From Nonomuraea helvata (GTDB lineage: Bacteria > Actinomycetota > Actinomycetes > Streptosporangiales > Streptosporangiaceae), in NCBI RefSeq assembly GCF_039535785.1, contig NZ_BAAAXV010000004.1, positions 1-47,728 on the forward strand: a stretch of 47,728 bases of DNA, in the 5' to 3' direction. Below the pieces are notes generated by a model that ran no database searches, was not told the DNA's origin, and saw nothing but the letters and a program-made list of their open reading frames with translations. Of the stretch, positions 1 to 8,618 are shown piece after piece. The position numbers and the translations under genes are program-made. Numbering within the stretch: position 1 is the first letter of the stretch; every line of letters begins with the position of its first letter.

Positions 1-425
1 TAGACGTCCTCAGCCCGAACGACGTCCGCAGGCTTCCGCCCGGTCGCGCCGTGGTGATCGTGGGGGAGGCGATGCCGACCATCGTCCGCCCTGAGGTCGT
101 CTACAAGCGCAAGGACTTCAAGGCTTGGGCGAGGTCGGGAGAAGCGATCAGGCTTCCCCACACGTCCGCGCGTCCGCTGGTTGCCCCGAACCCGGGCTTG
201 CTCATCACCGGCGGTCCTCGGGCCGACGAGCTCGCCGCCCGGCGTCGGTCCGAGGTACGTCCCGACCCGGTGACGCAGCCTCTACCGGTTCAGCGACCCC
301 ACCAGGCCACTGGGACCGGCCCGTTCCCGGCTGCGACGCCGACGCCTCCCGCGACTCCGGCCGACACCCCGGCGCGACCGCGCCGCCCGTGGGACCGCTC
401 TCCCAAGGACGAGACGTCCTCGTGA
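1..425 (+). CDS. Type IV coupling protein (VirD4/TraG-like), C-terminal part
   Basis: This is the tail of the coupling protein that starts at 46273. Bases 1-2 finish a codon begun at 47728, and the frame then reads DVLSPNDVRRLPPGRAVVI, the pattern seen near the end of TraG/TraD ATPases (a loop plus the strand before the C-terminus), followed by PTIVRPEVVYKRKDFKAW. The last ~70 residues are a proline-rich, probably disordered tail ending KDETSS. Read across the junction, the protein is about 626 residues, a usual size for the family. An ATG at 51 would give a 124-residue ORF, but there is no ribosome-binding site and the domain starts further upstream, so that start is an artefact of linearisation. 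Confidence 0.85.
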   Translation, partial: DVLSPNDVRRLPPGRAVVIVGEAMPTIVRPEVVYKRKDFKAWARSGEAIRLPHTSARPLVAPNPGLLITGGPRADELAARRRSEVRPDPVTQPLPVQRPHQATGTGPFPAATPTPPATPADTPARPRRPWDRSPKDETSS

Positions 426-434
426 GACCCGATC

Positions 435-465
435 GGGGCCCGGGCGCGCGGTGCGCCCGGGCCCC
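435..465 (+). terminator. GC-rich hairpin between the coupling protein and DUF4913 genes
   Basis: The perfect 13-bp inverted repeat GGGGCCCGGGCGC / GCGCCCGGGCCCC has a 5-nt loop and starts 10 nt after the coupling-protein stop. There is no T-run, as is common in actinomycetes. It may be a terminator, an attenuator or an mRNA-stability hairpin, because the next gene has its own strong ribosome-binding site but no obvious promoter. Confidence 0.6.
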
Positions 466-504
466 TCGTACGTGCACCAGCAGCGCCGAAAAGGAGATCA
501 CCCC

Positions 505-1062
505 ATGACCACCACCACCGGCAAGGGGCAGGCCCCACGCGACGACCTGGTGACTATGCTCGCGGTCGACGTCGGCGCGCTCGGTGCGCGGGTGGACGGC
601 ATGTCAGCCAAGGTCGGCGAGATCGAACGCCACGTCGGCGAGCTCGCAGCGATAGCCGCCGCGGTGAGCGAGCTTCGCGAACGGACAACGGCCATCGCCG
701 AGACACTCACCCGGATGAACAAACGCAACACCGGGGGCGAGCCGCAAAAGACGTGGTCATGGACGGGGATGAGCCCCGAAGAACGGGCCGACCGACTCGA
801 CGAACTGCAGTCCTGGGTAGCCGAGGTACTGATCCCGCAGTACGGCGACTACCTTCGGGACCAGACTCTGAAACCGTGCTGGCCCCACCACCCGGCGGCC
901 GTGAACGAGCTGAGCTGGCTCTACGTCGAGTGGTTCAACGCCTACCTTGCCGAAGAACGGCGTACCCGGGATGCAGCGGACTGGCACGATCGGTGGCTGC
1001 CCGGCGTGATCACCCGGTTCAAGACCGTCTTTCGAGGCTGCCCCCACGACCCCAACGAGTAG
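505..1062 (+). CDS. DUF4913 family protein
   Basis: This 185-residue protein follows the coupling-protein gene. The start is ATG 505, preceded by AAAAGGAG at a spacing of 8. The N-terminal ~75 residues (DVGALGARVDGMSAKV..., repeated heptad-like A/V/L positions) look like a coiled coil. The C-terminal half (about 85-185) carries the spaced tryptophans and final FKTVFRGC of DUF4913, a domain common on actinobacterial plasmids and integrative elements and usually encoded beside transfer genes. The biochemical role of the family is unknown. Position suggests an accessory of the coupling protein or relaxase; the coiled coil could mediate oligomerisation. The family call is from motif memory, not a search. 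Confidence 0.75.
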   Translation: MTTTTGKGQAPRDDLVTMLAVDVGALGARVDGMSAKVGEIERHVGELAAIAAAVSELRERTTAIAETLTRMNKRNTGGEPQKTWSWTGMSPEERADRLDELQSWVAEVLIPQYGDYLRDQTLKPCWPHHPAAVNELSWLYVEWFNAYLAEERRTRDAADWHDRWLPGVITRFKTVFRGCPHDPNE

Positions 1063-1070
1063 CACGGACA

Positions 1071-1114
1071 ACGCGAAGGGCCTGAACCCAAGCAGGAGTC
1101 CGGGCCTTTCGCGT
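1071..1114. terminator. Bidirectional terminator between convergent genes
   Basis: ACGCGAA at 1071-1077 pairs with TTCGCGT at 1108-1114, and inner GGCC blocks also pair. It sits exactly between the forward DUF4913 gene (ends 1062) and the reverse gene ending at 1125, so it can serve both. Confidence 0.7.
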
Positions 1115-1124
1115 ATCCGAGGCG

Positions 1125-1901
1125 CTACCAGTTGCCGTCCGCCGGCGGGAGACCTCGCTCGTCGACCGGGGCGACCGTGGTCCTTCCCAACAGCCATTGG
1201 ATCGTCTGGTGCACGCCGTCGCCGTACCCTTGGGAGTGGCGGCGGCCTGGCCCAAGCTGGTGCCGCACGTCCTCCACGGGCGCGAGCTCGCGGCTGAGGT
1301 CATCTCCGGTCGGCAGGCCCGGTTGAGCGGGCGGGCGGTCGCTGACGGGCGCGCCCGGGCGGCGGCCGAGAACCCACTCACAGCAGGCAATCACGCCTTC
1401 GCACCAGCTCGTTTGCCACTCGATCGAGGCCACACGAGGGCCACGCCGAGCACGGTCGAGAACGGCCGTGACGTTGGCAGAGGTCCGAACGATACGACCG
1501 CGGCCGCCAACAAGGTGCCCGAGTCCTTCTCGATGAACGCCAGGTACGGGGATCGCGTCGTCGACTCCTAGCAGCCACTCAAGCGCTGCGGACACGCCCC
1601 AAGCTGTTCGCTGCGCGACCCCGTACTTACCTGGCTCCTCGGATGCTTTGATCTCTGCTTGGACCTCCTCACGAGTAGGTAGACCGACCGCGCGGCGTCG
1701 GGTGATCGGGGCTTCGGAACGCTTGCCGAGAACCCACAGAAACGCCTGGGAGTTCCCTGTGGGCGCGTACTCCGGGTGCTGCGCTTCCCACTCCCGGACT
1801 GCGCCGAAAACCGCTGAGACGTGCTCAGGTGGCCGCACGACAGCGGCGCCTTTGAGGTCGGTCATGGTCACCAAGGTAGGTCCGTCTCCGCCGGGGGTCA
1901 T
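1125..1901 (-). CDS. W-(L/V)-L-G repeat protein coupled to the relaxase gene
   Basis: This 258-residue protein was not recognised as a named family. Its ATG overlaps the relaxase stop in an ATGA (1898-1901), so it is translationally coupled to the relaxase. The sequence contains four imperfect repeats, each with a helix ending in W-L/V-L-G and then a basic turn and A-P-V/I: FLWVLGKRSEAPIT, LEWLLGVDDAIPV, CEWVLGRRPGAPV and IQWLLGRTTVAPV, spaced roughly 55-60 residues apart. There is no signal peptide or membrane segment. The repeats suggest a modular helical protein binding either DNA or the long relaxase; co-expression argues for an accessory in relaxosome formation. This role is inference. 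Confidence 0.75.
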   Translation of the reverse strand: MTPGGDGPTLVTMTDLKGAAVVRPPEHVSAVFGAVREWEAQHPEYAPTGNSQAFLWVLGKRSEAPITRRRAVGLPTREEVQAEIKASEEPGKYGVAQRTAWGVSAALEWLLGVDDAIPVPGVHREGLGHLVGGRGRIVRTSANVTAVLDRARRGPRVASIEWQTSWCEGVIACCEWVLGRRPGAPVSDRPPAQPGLPTGDDLSRELAPVEDVRHQLGPGRRHSQGYGDGVHQTIQWLLGRTTVAPVDERGLPPADGNW

Positions 1902-4900
1902 CGCTCCAGTACGTGATCGTGGTCGATCGAGCGGGCCCGCTCGTCTTCACGGCGGCGCTGGGGCTCCTGCCGCACGGCTTCGAGCCCTTCGATCTCGCGT
2001 AGTGGGATATCGCGCTCTTCACGCTCGGCCCGGTCGCGCTCCTGCTCGCGCTTCCGCTCTTCCTCCCGCTCAGCCGCGCGTTGAGCGGCCTTCGCCGCCT
2101 CAGCAGCGGCCGTGAGGTCTTCTGCGACCTGACGACCGTTGAGCTCGCCGATACCGAGATCAAGTTGGGTCTGCTCGCCACGGTCGGCCTGCTCGCGCTC
2201 CGCCTCGCCACGGTCGGCCTGCTCGCGCTCCGCCTCGCCACGGTCGGCCTGCTCGCGCTCCGCCTCTCGGATGTCTTCGAGTTCAAGCGCCAGTTGTCCG
2301 CGCACCTGCTCGACTCGCTCGACTTCCTCGGGCTCGATCTCCGCGCGGGCGGGCTCGTCGTGGAGAGCGGGCAGTTCGGCCTCGGGATGGCGGCGGCGAA
2401 GCTCCTGGTCAGCCTGTAGGGCGTCTTCCCGGGCCCGCTCCGTGGAGGAGTACCAACGGTCGCGGGCCTCGTCGATCGCCTCCAGGTCCGTACGACGGGC
2501 GTCGAGCGCCTCCGCCAGGGACTCACGGGCGCGGGCCTTGACCTCCAGTGCCTCGCGCTGGGCCTGGTCGCTTTCGACCTCGGCCCGTTGACGCGTCAGG
2601 ATGGCCTCGGCGCGGGCGCGCTCGGCTGCGATGGTCGTATCCCGCAGGTCGTCGCCCACGTACGGGGGAGCCCAACGGGCGGCGCGGGCGTACTCCTCTC
2701 GCTGGACCCAAAGCTCGCCGTCGGTACGGCTTGCGGCCTCGCGCTCGGTCTCCGGGCGGCCGAGAGCGTCGAACGCGCTCCACCAGGCGGCGCGGGCCTC
2801 GGGCGTGTCCGGTGCGTGCCCGATCGCGGTGGACTCGTCGAGCCGGTCGTACTGCTCTCGGAATGCCTCCACCCGGCCCGCGCGGCGGGTCCAGTCCTCG
2901 CGGGCCACCGGGTCGACGGGCACCGGCCCGAGGTGCTCGATTGCCCACTCGGGTGCACGCTCGGCCACCCGCTCGCCGATTTCGGCCATGCGGGCGTCCA
3001 TCGCGGCCGCGAGTTGCTCGGCGAAGCCGACATGCTCGGCTGCGCCTCGAGTTGGCGTCCGCTCGGCGAACGTGTCGGTCGACAGCGGAGCCGGTGCGTC
3101 GGTGCCGAGAAGCTTCTTGATCCGGTGGTGCAGGACCTTCGCGACGCTCTCGGCGGGGCTGCCCGGGTCGTCGATCTCGCGAGCGCCTACGGCCTGGCGG
3201 ATGAGCTGGCCGACGTCGTGGCCGGCGAGCTCGGCGGATCGAACAAGACGATGGAAGGTGCCGCGCGGGCCGCGCTCGCTGTCGTCGGCATAGCGGGCGT
3301 ACTGCTCGGCACTCAGCGCCTCGGCCACCGTCGCGTCACAGTCGCGGGCGCTGAGGTCGCGGGTCACGTCAGTCCACATGACCCCGAGGTGCGCAAGGTG
3401 CGTAGACCTGAGGTGCTCGTCCCGGATGGTCTCGATCGCGGTCAGCTCGGCCTCGTCCGCGACGATGGCCTCGGCCAGAACGGCGAACCGGTCACGCTGG
3501 GGCTGCTTCGCCTCCGCCGCTTCCTCAGCCGCCTTGGCCCGGGCCTCGGCGACTTCAGCGCGGGCCTGTTCCGGAGTGGGCACGGGCGCCGCCTCGCGGG
3601 CTGCTGCTCGCGCCGCTTCGGCGAGCTCGGCCGCCGCCACGGCTCCCGCCTGCAGGTCGGCTGCGGTCACGTCGGTGACGGCGTAGGCGTAGTTCCCTTC
3701 CACGCCTCGGGTCATCATGACGTAGAGCATGCTGCGGCCCACGCCGGGCGTGACCAGGCTGTGGCAGGTGTCGACCGTACGCCCTTGAGAAGCGTGCACC
3801 GTAGATGCGTAAGCAAGCTCTGCGTGGTCCTGAAGATAAGCCGCGTTCACCTCATACGGTGCGGACCACCGCTGTTGACCCGTGGCTGAGTCGCGACCGA
3901 GGTCCCGCCGGACGATGACACCGTCGGGGGTCAGAGCATCAACTACCAGAACGTCGCGGTTGGTGATCTTCCGGTCGTCGGCGTCTGTGATCCCCTTCTC
4001 GTTCCTCCTGGCCATGATCCGGTCTCCGACGCCCGCCACGGCGTCGTCAGAGAGGGGCAAGCCGTCAGCGGAGACCTTGCCAAGGGCGACCAGCTCAGCG
4101 CGGGCCCGCGCGGCGAGCTCGCGGGCCTGCTCCACAGTCGGCGCCAGCAGCAAAGAAGACTTGCCCTCCAGGTGGTCAGCGAGCCAGCGGCGGTACGCCT
4201 CTTCGGTCATCGCCTCGGCGTTGCCGTCCATCAAGCGGCCGTGCTTGTCGTACTCGGCAAGGCTGCTGACCTCGCCTCGCCGCATGGCGAGCGACGCCTT
4301 GCGCTCCCACTCGGCCGCCATCCGCTGAACCTTGGTGAGCTGGAAATATCCGTGCTCGCGGGCCATCATCGCCAGCGCTCCGGAGTCGCCCACTGCCGCG
4401 AGCTGCTCGGGGTCGCCAGTGAGCAGGAGCTTGGCGCCGGCGGCCGCCGTCATGCGCTGGATCTCGGCGAGCTGGCCGGAAGTGACCATGCTCGCCTCGT
4501 CGACCACCACCAGATCACCGGCGTTCAGACGGGTCCGTCCGGCCCGGGCCTCAGTGAGGAACGCCGCAACGTTCGCCGTGGTGTCGCACCCCTCTCCCTT
4601 GAGGACCTCGGCGGCGGCCTGAGCCACGGCAACGCCGATGACCTGGCCGCCGACCTTCTCGCGCCACGTTGCTGACAGCTCGCCCATGGCGCGGGACTTG
4701 CCCGCGCCGGCGGGGCCGACAAGGACGTCGACCCGGCGGCCCGAGGTCAGCACGCCGTACACTGCGGCGGCCTGGTCGTCCCGGAGACCGCCTGTCCACT
4801 GCGGGGCGGCGGCCGACGTGGGCTGTGCCGTACCGGCCTGCCCCTGCGTCGAACCCGGCGCGCTCTGCTCGCCCGCCTTGGCCGCGTCGGCGCCGGGCGT

Positions 4901-6595
4901 GGCCGAACCCGCGCGGCCACGCGCCGAACTCGCCCCGGACAGCAACCCCTCCAGGGTCACACTGTCGCCGCCCAACGCCGCGGCCGCCGCGCCGGGTTCC
5001 AACCTTGGCGCGTCTGTCTTCGCCCCCGCGCCGATCAGTTCCTCCTCGGCGGCGAGCTGCGTCCGGGTGGTGTACAGCCCGCGCTCGTGCGGCTCCCAGA
5101 CGCTCCGCCCGTCCGCACGCTGGTACTCAGCGGGAGCCCGAACCAGATCCGGGGCGTTGACCTGGTGAATCCCGTACCCAGCTCCGGGAGCCAGGGCCTC
5201 GGCCGTCAGGTCCTCCAGCACGTCGCGCACCATGCGCGCGGGCAGACCACCGAGGGTGTCGGGAAGGTGCCGGTTGATCGCCGCCGTGAGCTGGTAGCGG
5301 GTCCACGTCGCCCCGGTGGCCTGCACTTCCGCCACGGCGGCCTGCAGTACCCGGCGGAACTCGTGCTCGGCGAGCTCGGCGACGCTGCGGGCCTGGGAAA
5401 GGTCGATACGCCCCTGTACAGCCTCGGGGATGTCGGCGAGAGCGCCCAGCTCAGCGGCCCGGCTCTGCGCCTCCCACCCGGCAAGGCTCACCTCGCGCGG
5501 TGCGGCCTCCTTGTTCTTCCGCATCCGGGTCTTGCTGTCGAGCGTGGCGTACTGGGCCATGTTGAACAGGGCCCGGCGGCTGGGAGCGTGGCCGTGCTTG
5601 GCCTCGTACTCGGCGGCTAGCGCTGCGACCTGGGCCGTTACCGTCGCCCGTCGCGAGCTGTACAGGTCGCGCTGCTCCTGTGAGATGCCAACGATCTCGC
5701 GGGCCTTGCCGTCCGGGCGGGTCGCGAACTTCACCCCGAAGTCGCGCGTGAGCTGCTCTTCCATCACGCGTTCGGCGATCGCGGCCGCCGCCGGGCGCGC
5801 CTTGCGCATGCCCCGGCTGTCGATCGTCCGCCACTCACCGTCCGGGCATTCCACCCGGTTAAGGATCGCGTTGTGGATGTGCAGCTGAGGATCACCGTTG
5901 CGCGAGGTGTGCTGGTCGAACGAGGCGATGACCCATTCCTTGGCCTCGACGAACTGCCCGGTGCTGTGGTCGGCGAGCTTGCGGCCGGTCACCGGATCAC
6001 GCGGGATCGCCCCGTGGTACCCCGTACGGCTGTAACCCGCCTCTTCCTGCAAGTACTCCATCGCGGCCGCGCTACCAGCGCGAACAGCAGCCCAGACCTG
6101 CTCGGCGTAGCCCTCCATCCGCTCGGCCGTCGCCACGTCGCCGGCGGCCCGCGCCTTCATCGCGGCGGCCTGGAACCCGGCGTGCATCAGGCTCACGCTC
6201 TTCGCCGGACTGAACGTCGCGTCATGGAACAAGACCGCGCTGCGGGTGTCCTTGCTGGCCTCCAGGGTCAAAGCCTTGATCCGCTCCGGGGTGGCGTTCG
6301 GCTCGTTCTCCAGCTTCGCCGCCAGCACTTCCTCAGCGCTCTTGTAGCGGCGCGGAGCCTTCCCGAGCGTGCTCGCCCCGGACGGGTCCCGCGGGTCCTC
6401 CAGATGGGCGTAGATCGCCTTCATCACGTCCGGGTCGACGTTGCCCGTCAGCCCAAGCTTGGCGCACCCGTTCCCGGTCCACCGGCCCGGCGGCTCGCCG
6501 TGCTCACCACCCGCCGCCGACAGGTAGTAGTTCTCCGCCCCGGCCGCCGTGGCGGTCAGATAGCCCGGGTCGTACCCGGTCGACATGCTGAGCAT
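1898..6595 (-). CDS. MobF (TrwC/TraI-type) conjugative relaxase-helicase
   Basis: This 1565-residue protein nicks oriT and unwinds the transferred strand. The start is ATG 6595 (MLSMSTGYDPGYL), chosen because AGGGAGG lies 7 nt upstream; the longer ORF to 6646 lacks this. The N-terminal TrwC domain has the tyrosine pair Y23-Y24 and the three-His HUH motif near 229-241 (HTSRNGD...LHIHNAIL). A RecD-like helicase follows: Walker A GPAGAGKS near 626, Walker B VVVDEAS near 694, GDPEQLAAVG, and VHASQGRT near 931. The last ~500 residues are highly charged and helical, with a 10-residue repeat (EAEREQADRG, three copies). The length is slightly above average for MobF. It is the first gene of a two-gene operon. 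Confidence 0.95.
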   Translation of the reverse strand: MLSMSTGYDPGYLTATAAGAENYYLSAAGGEHGEPPGRWTGNGCAKLGLTGNVDPDVMKAIYAHLEDPRDPSGASTLGKAPRRYKSAEEVLAAKLENEPNATPERIKALTLEASKDTRSAVLFHDATFSPAKSVSLMHAGFQAAAMKARAAGDVATAERMEGYAEQVWAAVRAGSAAAMEYLQEEAGYSRTGYHGAIPRDPVTGRKLADHSTGQFVEAKEWVIASFDQHTSRNGDPQLHIHNAILNRVECPDGEWRTIDSRGMRKARPAAAAIAERVMEEQLTRDFGVKFATRPDGKAREIVGISQEQRDLYSSRRATVTAQVAALAAEYEAKHGHAPSRRALFNMAQYATLDSKTRMRKNKEAAPREVSLAGWEAQSRAAELGALADIPEAVQGRIDLSQARSVAELAEHEFRRVLQAAVAEVQATGATWTRYQLTAAINRHLPDTLGGLPARMVRDVLEDLTAEALAPGAGYGIHQVNAPDLVRAPAEYQRADGRSVWEPHERGLYTTRTQLAAEEELIGAGAKTDAPRLEPGAAAAALGGDSVTLEGLLSGASSARGRAGSATPGADAAKAGEQSAPGSTQGQAGTAQPTSAAAPQWTGGLRDDQAAAVYGVLTSGRRVDVLVGPAGAGKSRAMGELSATWREKVGGQVIGVAVAQAAAEVLKGEGCDTTANVAAFLTEARAGRTRLNAGDLVVVDEASMVTSGQLAEIQRMTAAAGAKLLLTGDPEQLAAVGDSGALAMMAREHGYFQLTKVQRMAAEWERKASLAMRRGEVSSLAEYDKHGRLMDGNAEAMTEEAYRRWLADHLEGKSSLLLAPTVEQARELAARARAELVALGKVSADGLPLSDDAVAGVGDRIMARRNEKGITDADDRKITNRDVLVVDALTPDGVIVRRDLGRDSATGQQRWSAPYEVNAAYLQDHAELAYASTVHASQGRTVDTCHSLVTPGVGRSMLYVMMTRGVEGNYAYAVTDVTAADLQAGAVAAAELAEAARAAAREAAPVPTPEQARAEVAEARAKAAEEAAEAKQPQRDRFAVLAEAIVADEAELTAIETIRDEHLRSTHLAHLGVMWTDVTRDLSARDCDATVAEALSAEQYARYADDSERGPRGTFHRLVRSAELAGHDVGQLIRQAVGAREIDDPGSPAESVAKVLHHRIKKLLGTDAPAPLSTDTFAERTPTRGAAEHVGFAEQLAAAMDARMAEIGERVAERAPEWAIEHLGPVPVDPVAREDWTRRAGRVEAFREQYDRLDESTAIGHAPDTPEARAAWWSAFDALGRPETEREAASRTDGELWVQREEYARAARWAPPYVGDDLRDTTIAAERARAEAILTRQRAEVESDQAQREALEVKARARESLAEALDARRTDLEAIDEARDRWYSSTERAREDALQADQELRRRHPEAELPALHDEPARAEIEPEEVERVEQVRGQLALELEDIREAEREQADRGEAEREQADRGEAEREQADRGEQTQLDLGIGELNGRQVAEDLTAAAEAAKAAQRAAEREEERKREQERDRAEREERDIPLREIEGLEAVRQEPQRRREDERARSIDHDHVLER
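2177..2266. repeat. Three tandem 30-bp repeats in the relaxase C-terminus
   Basis: A 30-bp unit beginning GCCACGGTCGGCCTGCTCGC is present three times head to tail with no differences. It encodes EAEREQADRG in the charged helical tail of the relaxase. The unit is in frame, so copy-number changes alter length without breaking the frame. Confidence 0.95.
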
Positions 6596-7063
6596 CGGCG
6601 GCCTCCCTTCCGGCGATCTTGGAGCGAAGCGATCAAGATCAAGCAACCATCACATTGTAATGCCTCGGTGTGAAGATCTGTAGATGGTGGGGCAGAGAGG
6701 CGTGAAGGCGAGTTGGTGCGGAGCTGGGGTGGCAGAAAGAGGGGGAGCGAGGAGAGGAAGGCGGAGGGGCTGAAACGGGCAAGGGCTTCGGCGGAGACAG
6801 GCTCCGAAGATCGGGAAACCTGGGACCGCGCCGGGGCGCGGTGGAGATCGAAAACCGCCCGAGGCGCCCGGCGGTTTCCACGCCCGGGCCCTGGCTCGCG
6901 CCCCTCCGCAACGGGCCACGGCCGCGCCGGGGCACGCCCGCGTCTCTGCCCCCTCCATCTCTCCAACGTCATCGGTGATGACCTCCTGAGATGCCCGGAC
7001 AGTGTCGCCGCCGCCGCGTACCGTCGAAACTCCAGGCCCCCCGACCTCCTGCGGAGTCGCGAC
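6596..7063. promoter_or_regulatory. Divergent intergenic region: relaxase promoter, possible oriT
   Basis: This 468-bp stretch separates the reverse relaxase gene from the forward NERD gene. On the reverse strand TACAAT (6655-6660) is a good -10 hexamer about 60 bp before the relaxase start; no clear -35 is seen. It lies inside nested inverted repeats: ACCATC (6646-6651) with GATGGT (6683-6688), and TCACA (6650-6654) with TGTGA (6669-6673). The position just upstream of a MobF gene is typical for oriT, but no nic site could be recognised. Bases 6720-6790 are a purine-rich, G-heavy tract on the + strand. Confidence 0.45.
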
Positions 7064-7840
7064 ATGAGCACGCCCCCGCACGACCTCCAGCCCCCGGCCT
7101 CCGCCCCCGCATCGCTCGGCGACCCACCGGCCCGTGCCGGGGCCTCCGCCCACGCCCAGTACCGGGCGGAGCTGGCCAAAGGCCGCCGCTCCAGGCTGCT
7201 GCTGCGCGTCCTCAAGGCGGCCCTACCCGGCCTGCTGGTCGGCTACCTGCTCGGCTGGAAGCTCGGCCTGGCCCTCGCGCTCATCGTCGCCCTCGTCGAC
7301 CTGGGGCGCTTCTGGCGCTGGTCGAGCGTCTCCGCCTGGCGCAAGGGCGCCGCCGGCGAGCGCGCTACCGCCCGGCTTCTCGCTCCGCTGCAGGCCGAGG
7401 GCCACATCTGCCTGCACGATCGCGCCATCCCCGGCAGCTCCGCGAACATCGACCATCTCCTGGTCGGCCCTACCGGCGTCTGGATCATCGACAGCAAGAA
7501 GTGGCACCGCCGCACGCAGCTCCACGGGCGGGGCAAACAGCTTTGGATCGGGCGGCGGCCGGCCGATCGCCTGCTACGCGGCCTCGCCTACGAACGCTCC
7601 GCCGTCGCCCGGGTCGTCGACCGGGCCACCGGCAACATGGTCGGCGTCTGGCCTCTGGTCGCCGTGCACGGGGCCAAGGTTCCCGGGATCGGCCGCCCCC
7701 TCGTTCTCGACGGGATCACTCTCCTGAAGGCCGGTCAGCTCCGCCGATACATCCGCCAGACGAGCGAGTCACTCTCGCCCGACCAGGTGGCCGATCTGGC
7801 GCGCACCCTCGACCGCGCGTTCCCGCCCTACACCGAGTAG
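7064..7840 (+). CDS. NERD domain membrane protein
   Basis: This 258-residue protein starts at ATG 7064 with GCGGAG upstream. After a proline-rich cytoplasmic start there are one or two membrane segments (about 44-78, LLRVLKAALPGLLVGYLLG and LGLALALIVALV). The NERD (nuclease-related) domain follows: GERATARLLAPL, then NIDHLLVGPTGVWIIDSKKW, which holds the acidic and lysine positions of the PD-(D/E)xK-like core. NERD proteins are common in actinomycetes and on plasmids, and are thought to act on DNA at the membrane. The upstream extension to 6713 in the same frame is non-coding purine-rich sequence. A strong hairpin follows the gene. Confidence 0.85.
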   Translation: MSTPPHDLQPPASAPASLGDPPARAGASAHAQYRAELAKGRRSRLLLRVLKAALPGLLVGYLLGWKLGLALALIVALVDLGRFWRWSSVSAWRKGAAGERATARLLAPLQAEGHICLHDRAIPGSSANIDHLLVGPTGVWIIDSKKWHRRTQLHGRGKQLWIGRRPADRLLRGLAYERSAVARVVDRATGNMVGVWPLVAVHGAKVPGIGRPLVLDGITLLKAGQLRRYIRQTSESLSPDQVADLARTLDRAFPPYTE

Positions 7841-7960
7841 CCCGCCCGCCCGCGCCACCGCGGCGCACGCCTCGGCCAACCCGGCGCGACTCCGGCGCGG
7901 GCGGGCGCCACTCCCGCCGAACCTGCGGCCCGCCCCTCGCCAACCTGGCCCAGACGCACA

Positions 7961-7991
7961 AGAGCCCGGAGCCTCCCCGGCCCCGGGCTCT
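7961..7991. terminator. Bidirectional terminator after the NERD gene
   Basis: AGAGCCCGG (7961-7969) and CCGGGCTCT (7983-7991) form a perfect 9-bp stem between the forward NERD gene and the reverse gene that ends at 8038. Confidence 0.7.
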
Positions 7992-8037
7992 TCCACGCTC
8001 GCCCCACTACTTCAGGCGGTACAGCCTCCACTGGCCC

Positions 8038-8490
8038 CTACGGCTCGCGCTCCGTGTGTGCTGCGGGGGACTGCTGGGGGCCGGCGAGCTCGCGATCGAG
8101 CAGAGCGGCGCGGAGCTGCAAGAGCTCGCCCATCCGCTCGTCGACTGCGGCCACGGTGGCGAGTGGTCCGGTGTAGTGCTCGGGGTCCCATCCGGTCACT
8201 ATGACCGATGCCTCGCCGGGGTCGGACCCGAGTACATACCCGGCCGCCTCCAGCGCGCGGCGCATCATCCAGGCGCCCGGTTGGCGGCCTATCAGGTGGC
8301 CTGCGACGACGACGCCGCCCCTGGTGAAAAGGGCTCTGTCGACCGTCCCGAGGCGCTCGGCGAGCGCGGCCGTACAGATCGCCTCGACCTCCTCGACGGC
8401 CTCGGCCGTCAGAGGAACTTGCCGTCTGTGCCGGTCAGCTTCAACGCGGGCCCACGCCTCGCGCTCGCGTCGTCTGCGGCTGGTGAACAC
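8038..8490 (-). CDS. Hypothetical protein with CGGACA-loop leader
   Basis: This 150-residue protein is not recognised. GTG 8490 is chosen because GGGGAGG lies 8 nt upstream; the open frame extends further, to a GTG overlapping the previous stop, but that stretch carries the leader hairpin (8508-8543). The protein starts with a basic helix (FTSRRRREREAWARVEADRHRRQ). A mixed alpha/beta region follows with ICTAALAERLGTVDRALFTRGGVVV and GAWMMRRALEAAGYVLG. There is no membrane segment. It is the last gene of the reverse operon 10393 -> 8038. Confidence 0.7.
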   Translation of the reverse strand: MFTSRRRREREAWARVEADRHRRQVPLTAEAVEEVEAICTAALAERLGTVDRALFTRGGVVVAGHLIGRQPGAWMMRRALEAAGYVLGSDPGEASVIVTGWDPEHYTGPLATVAAVDERMGELLQLRAALLDRELAGPQQSPAAHTEREP

Positions 8491-8507
8491 TTGCGATACC
8501 TCCCCAG

Positions 8508-8543
8508 TTCGCGGGTGATGGAAAGGCGGGTGTCCGTCCCGCC
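8508..8543 (-). promoter_or_regulatory. CGGACA-loop leader element, copy 1
   Basis: On the reverse strand GGCGGG-ACGGACA-CCCGCC forms a 6-bp hairpin with a 7-nt loop, followed by ATCACCCGCGAA and then the GGGGAGG ribosome-binding site of the 8490 gene. It is a member of the repeated family described in the findings and lacks the promoter block of the 35-39 kb copies. Confidence 0.75.
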
Positions 8544-8618
8544 CGGTGGTTACTGCATGGGACCGCCGGGGCCGGTGGTGATCCACCCGGGCGGCCGGTG
8601 CTTGCCGTACCGGTCGGC

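Noticed and set aside
2177..2266. CRISPR-like array
   Set aside because: The three 30-bp units are adjacent without spacers and encode an in-frame peptide repeat of the relaxase.
6990..7015. CGGACA leader before the NERD gene
   Set aside because: CCCGGACAGTG is present, but flanking bases do not pair and the downstream box is missing.
6713..7063. N-terminal extension of the NERD protein
   Set aside because: Purine-rich sequence without a ribosome-binding site; ATG 7064 has one and begins the plausible protein.
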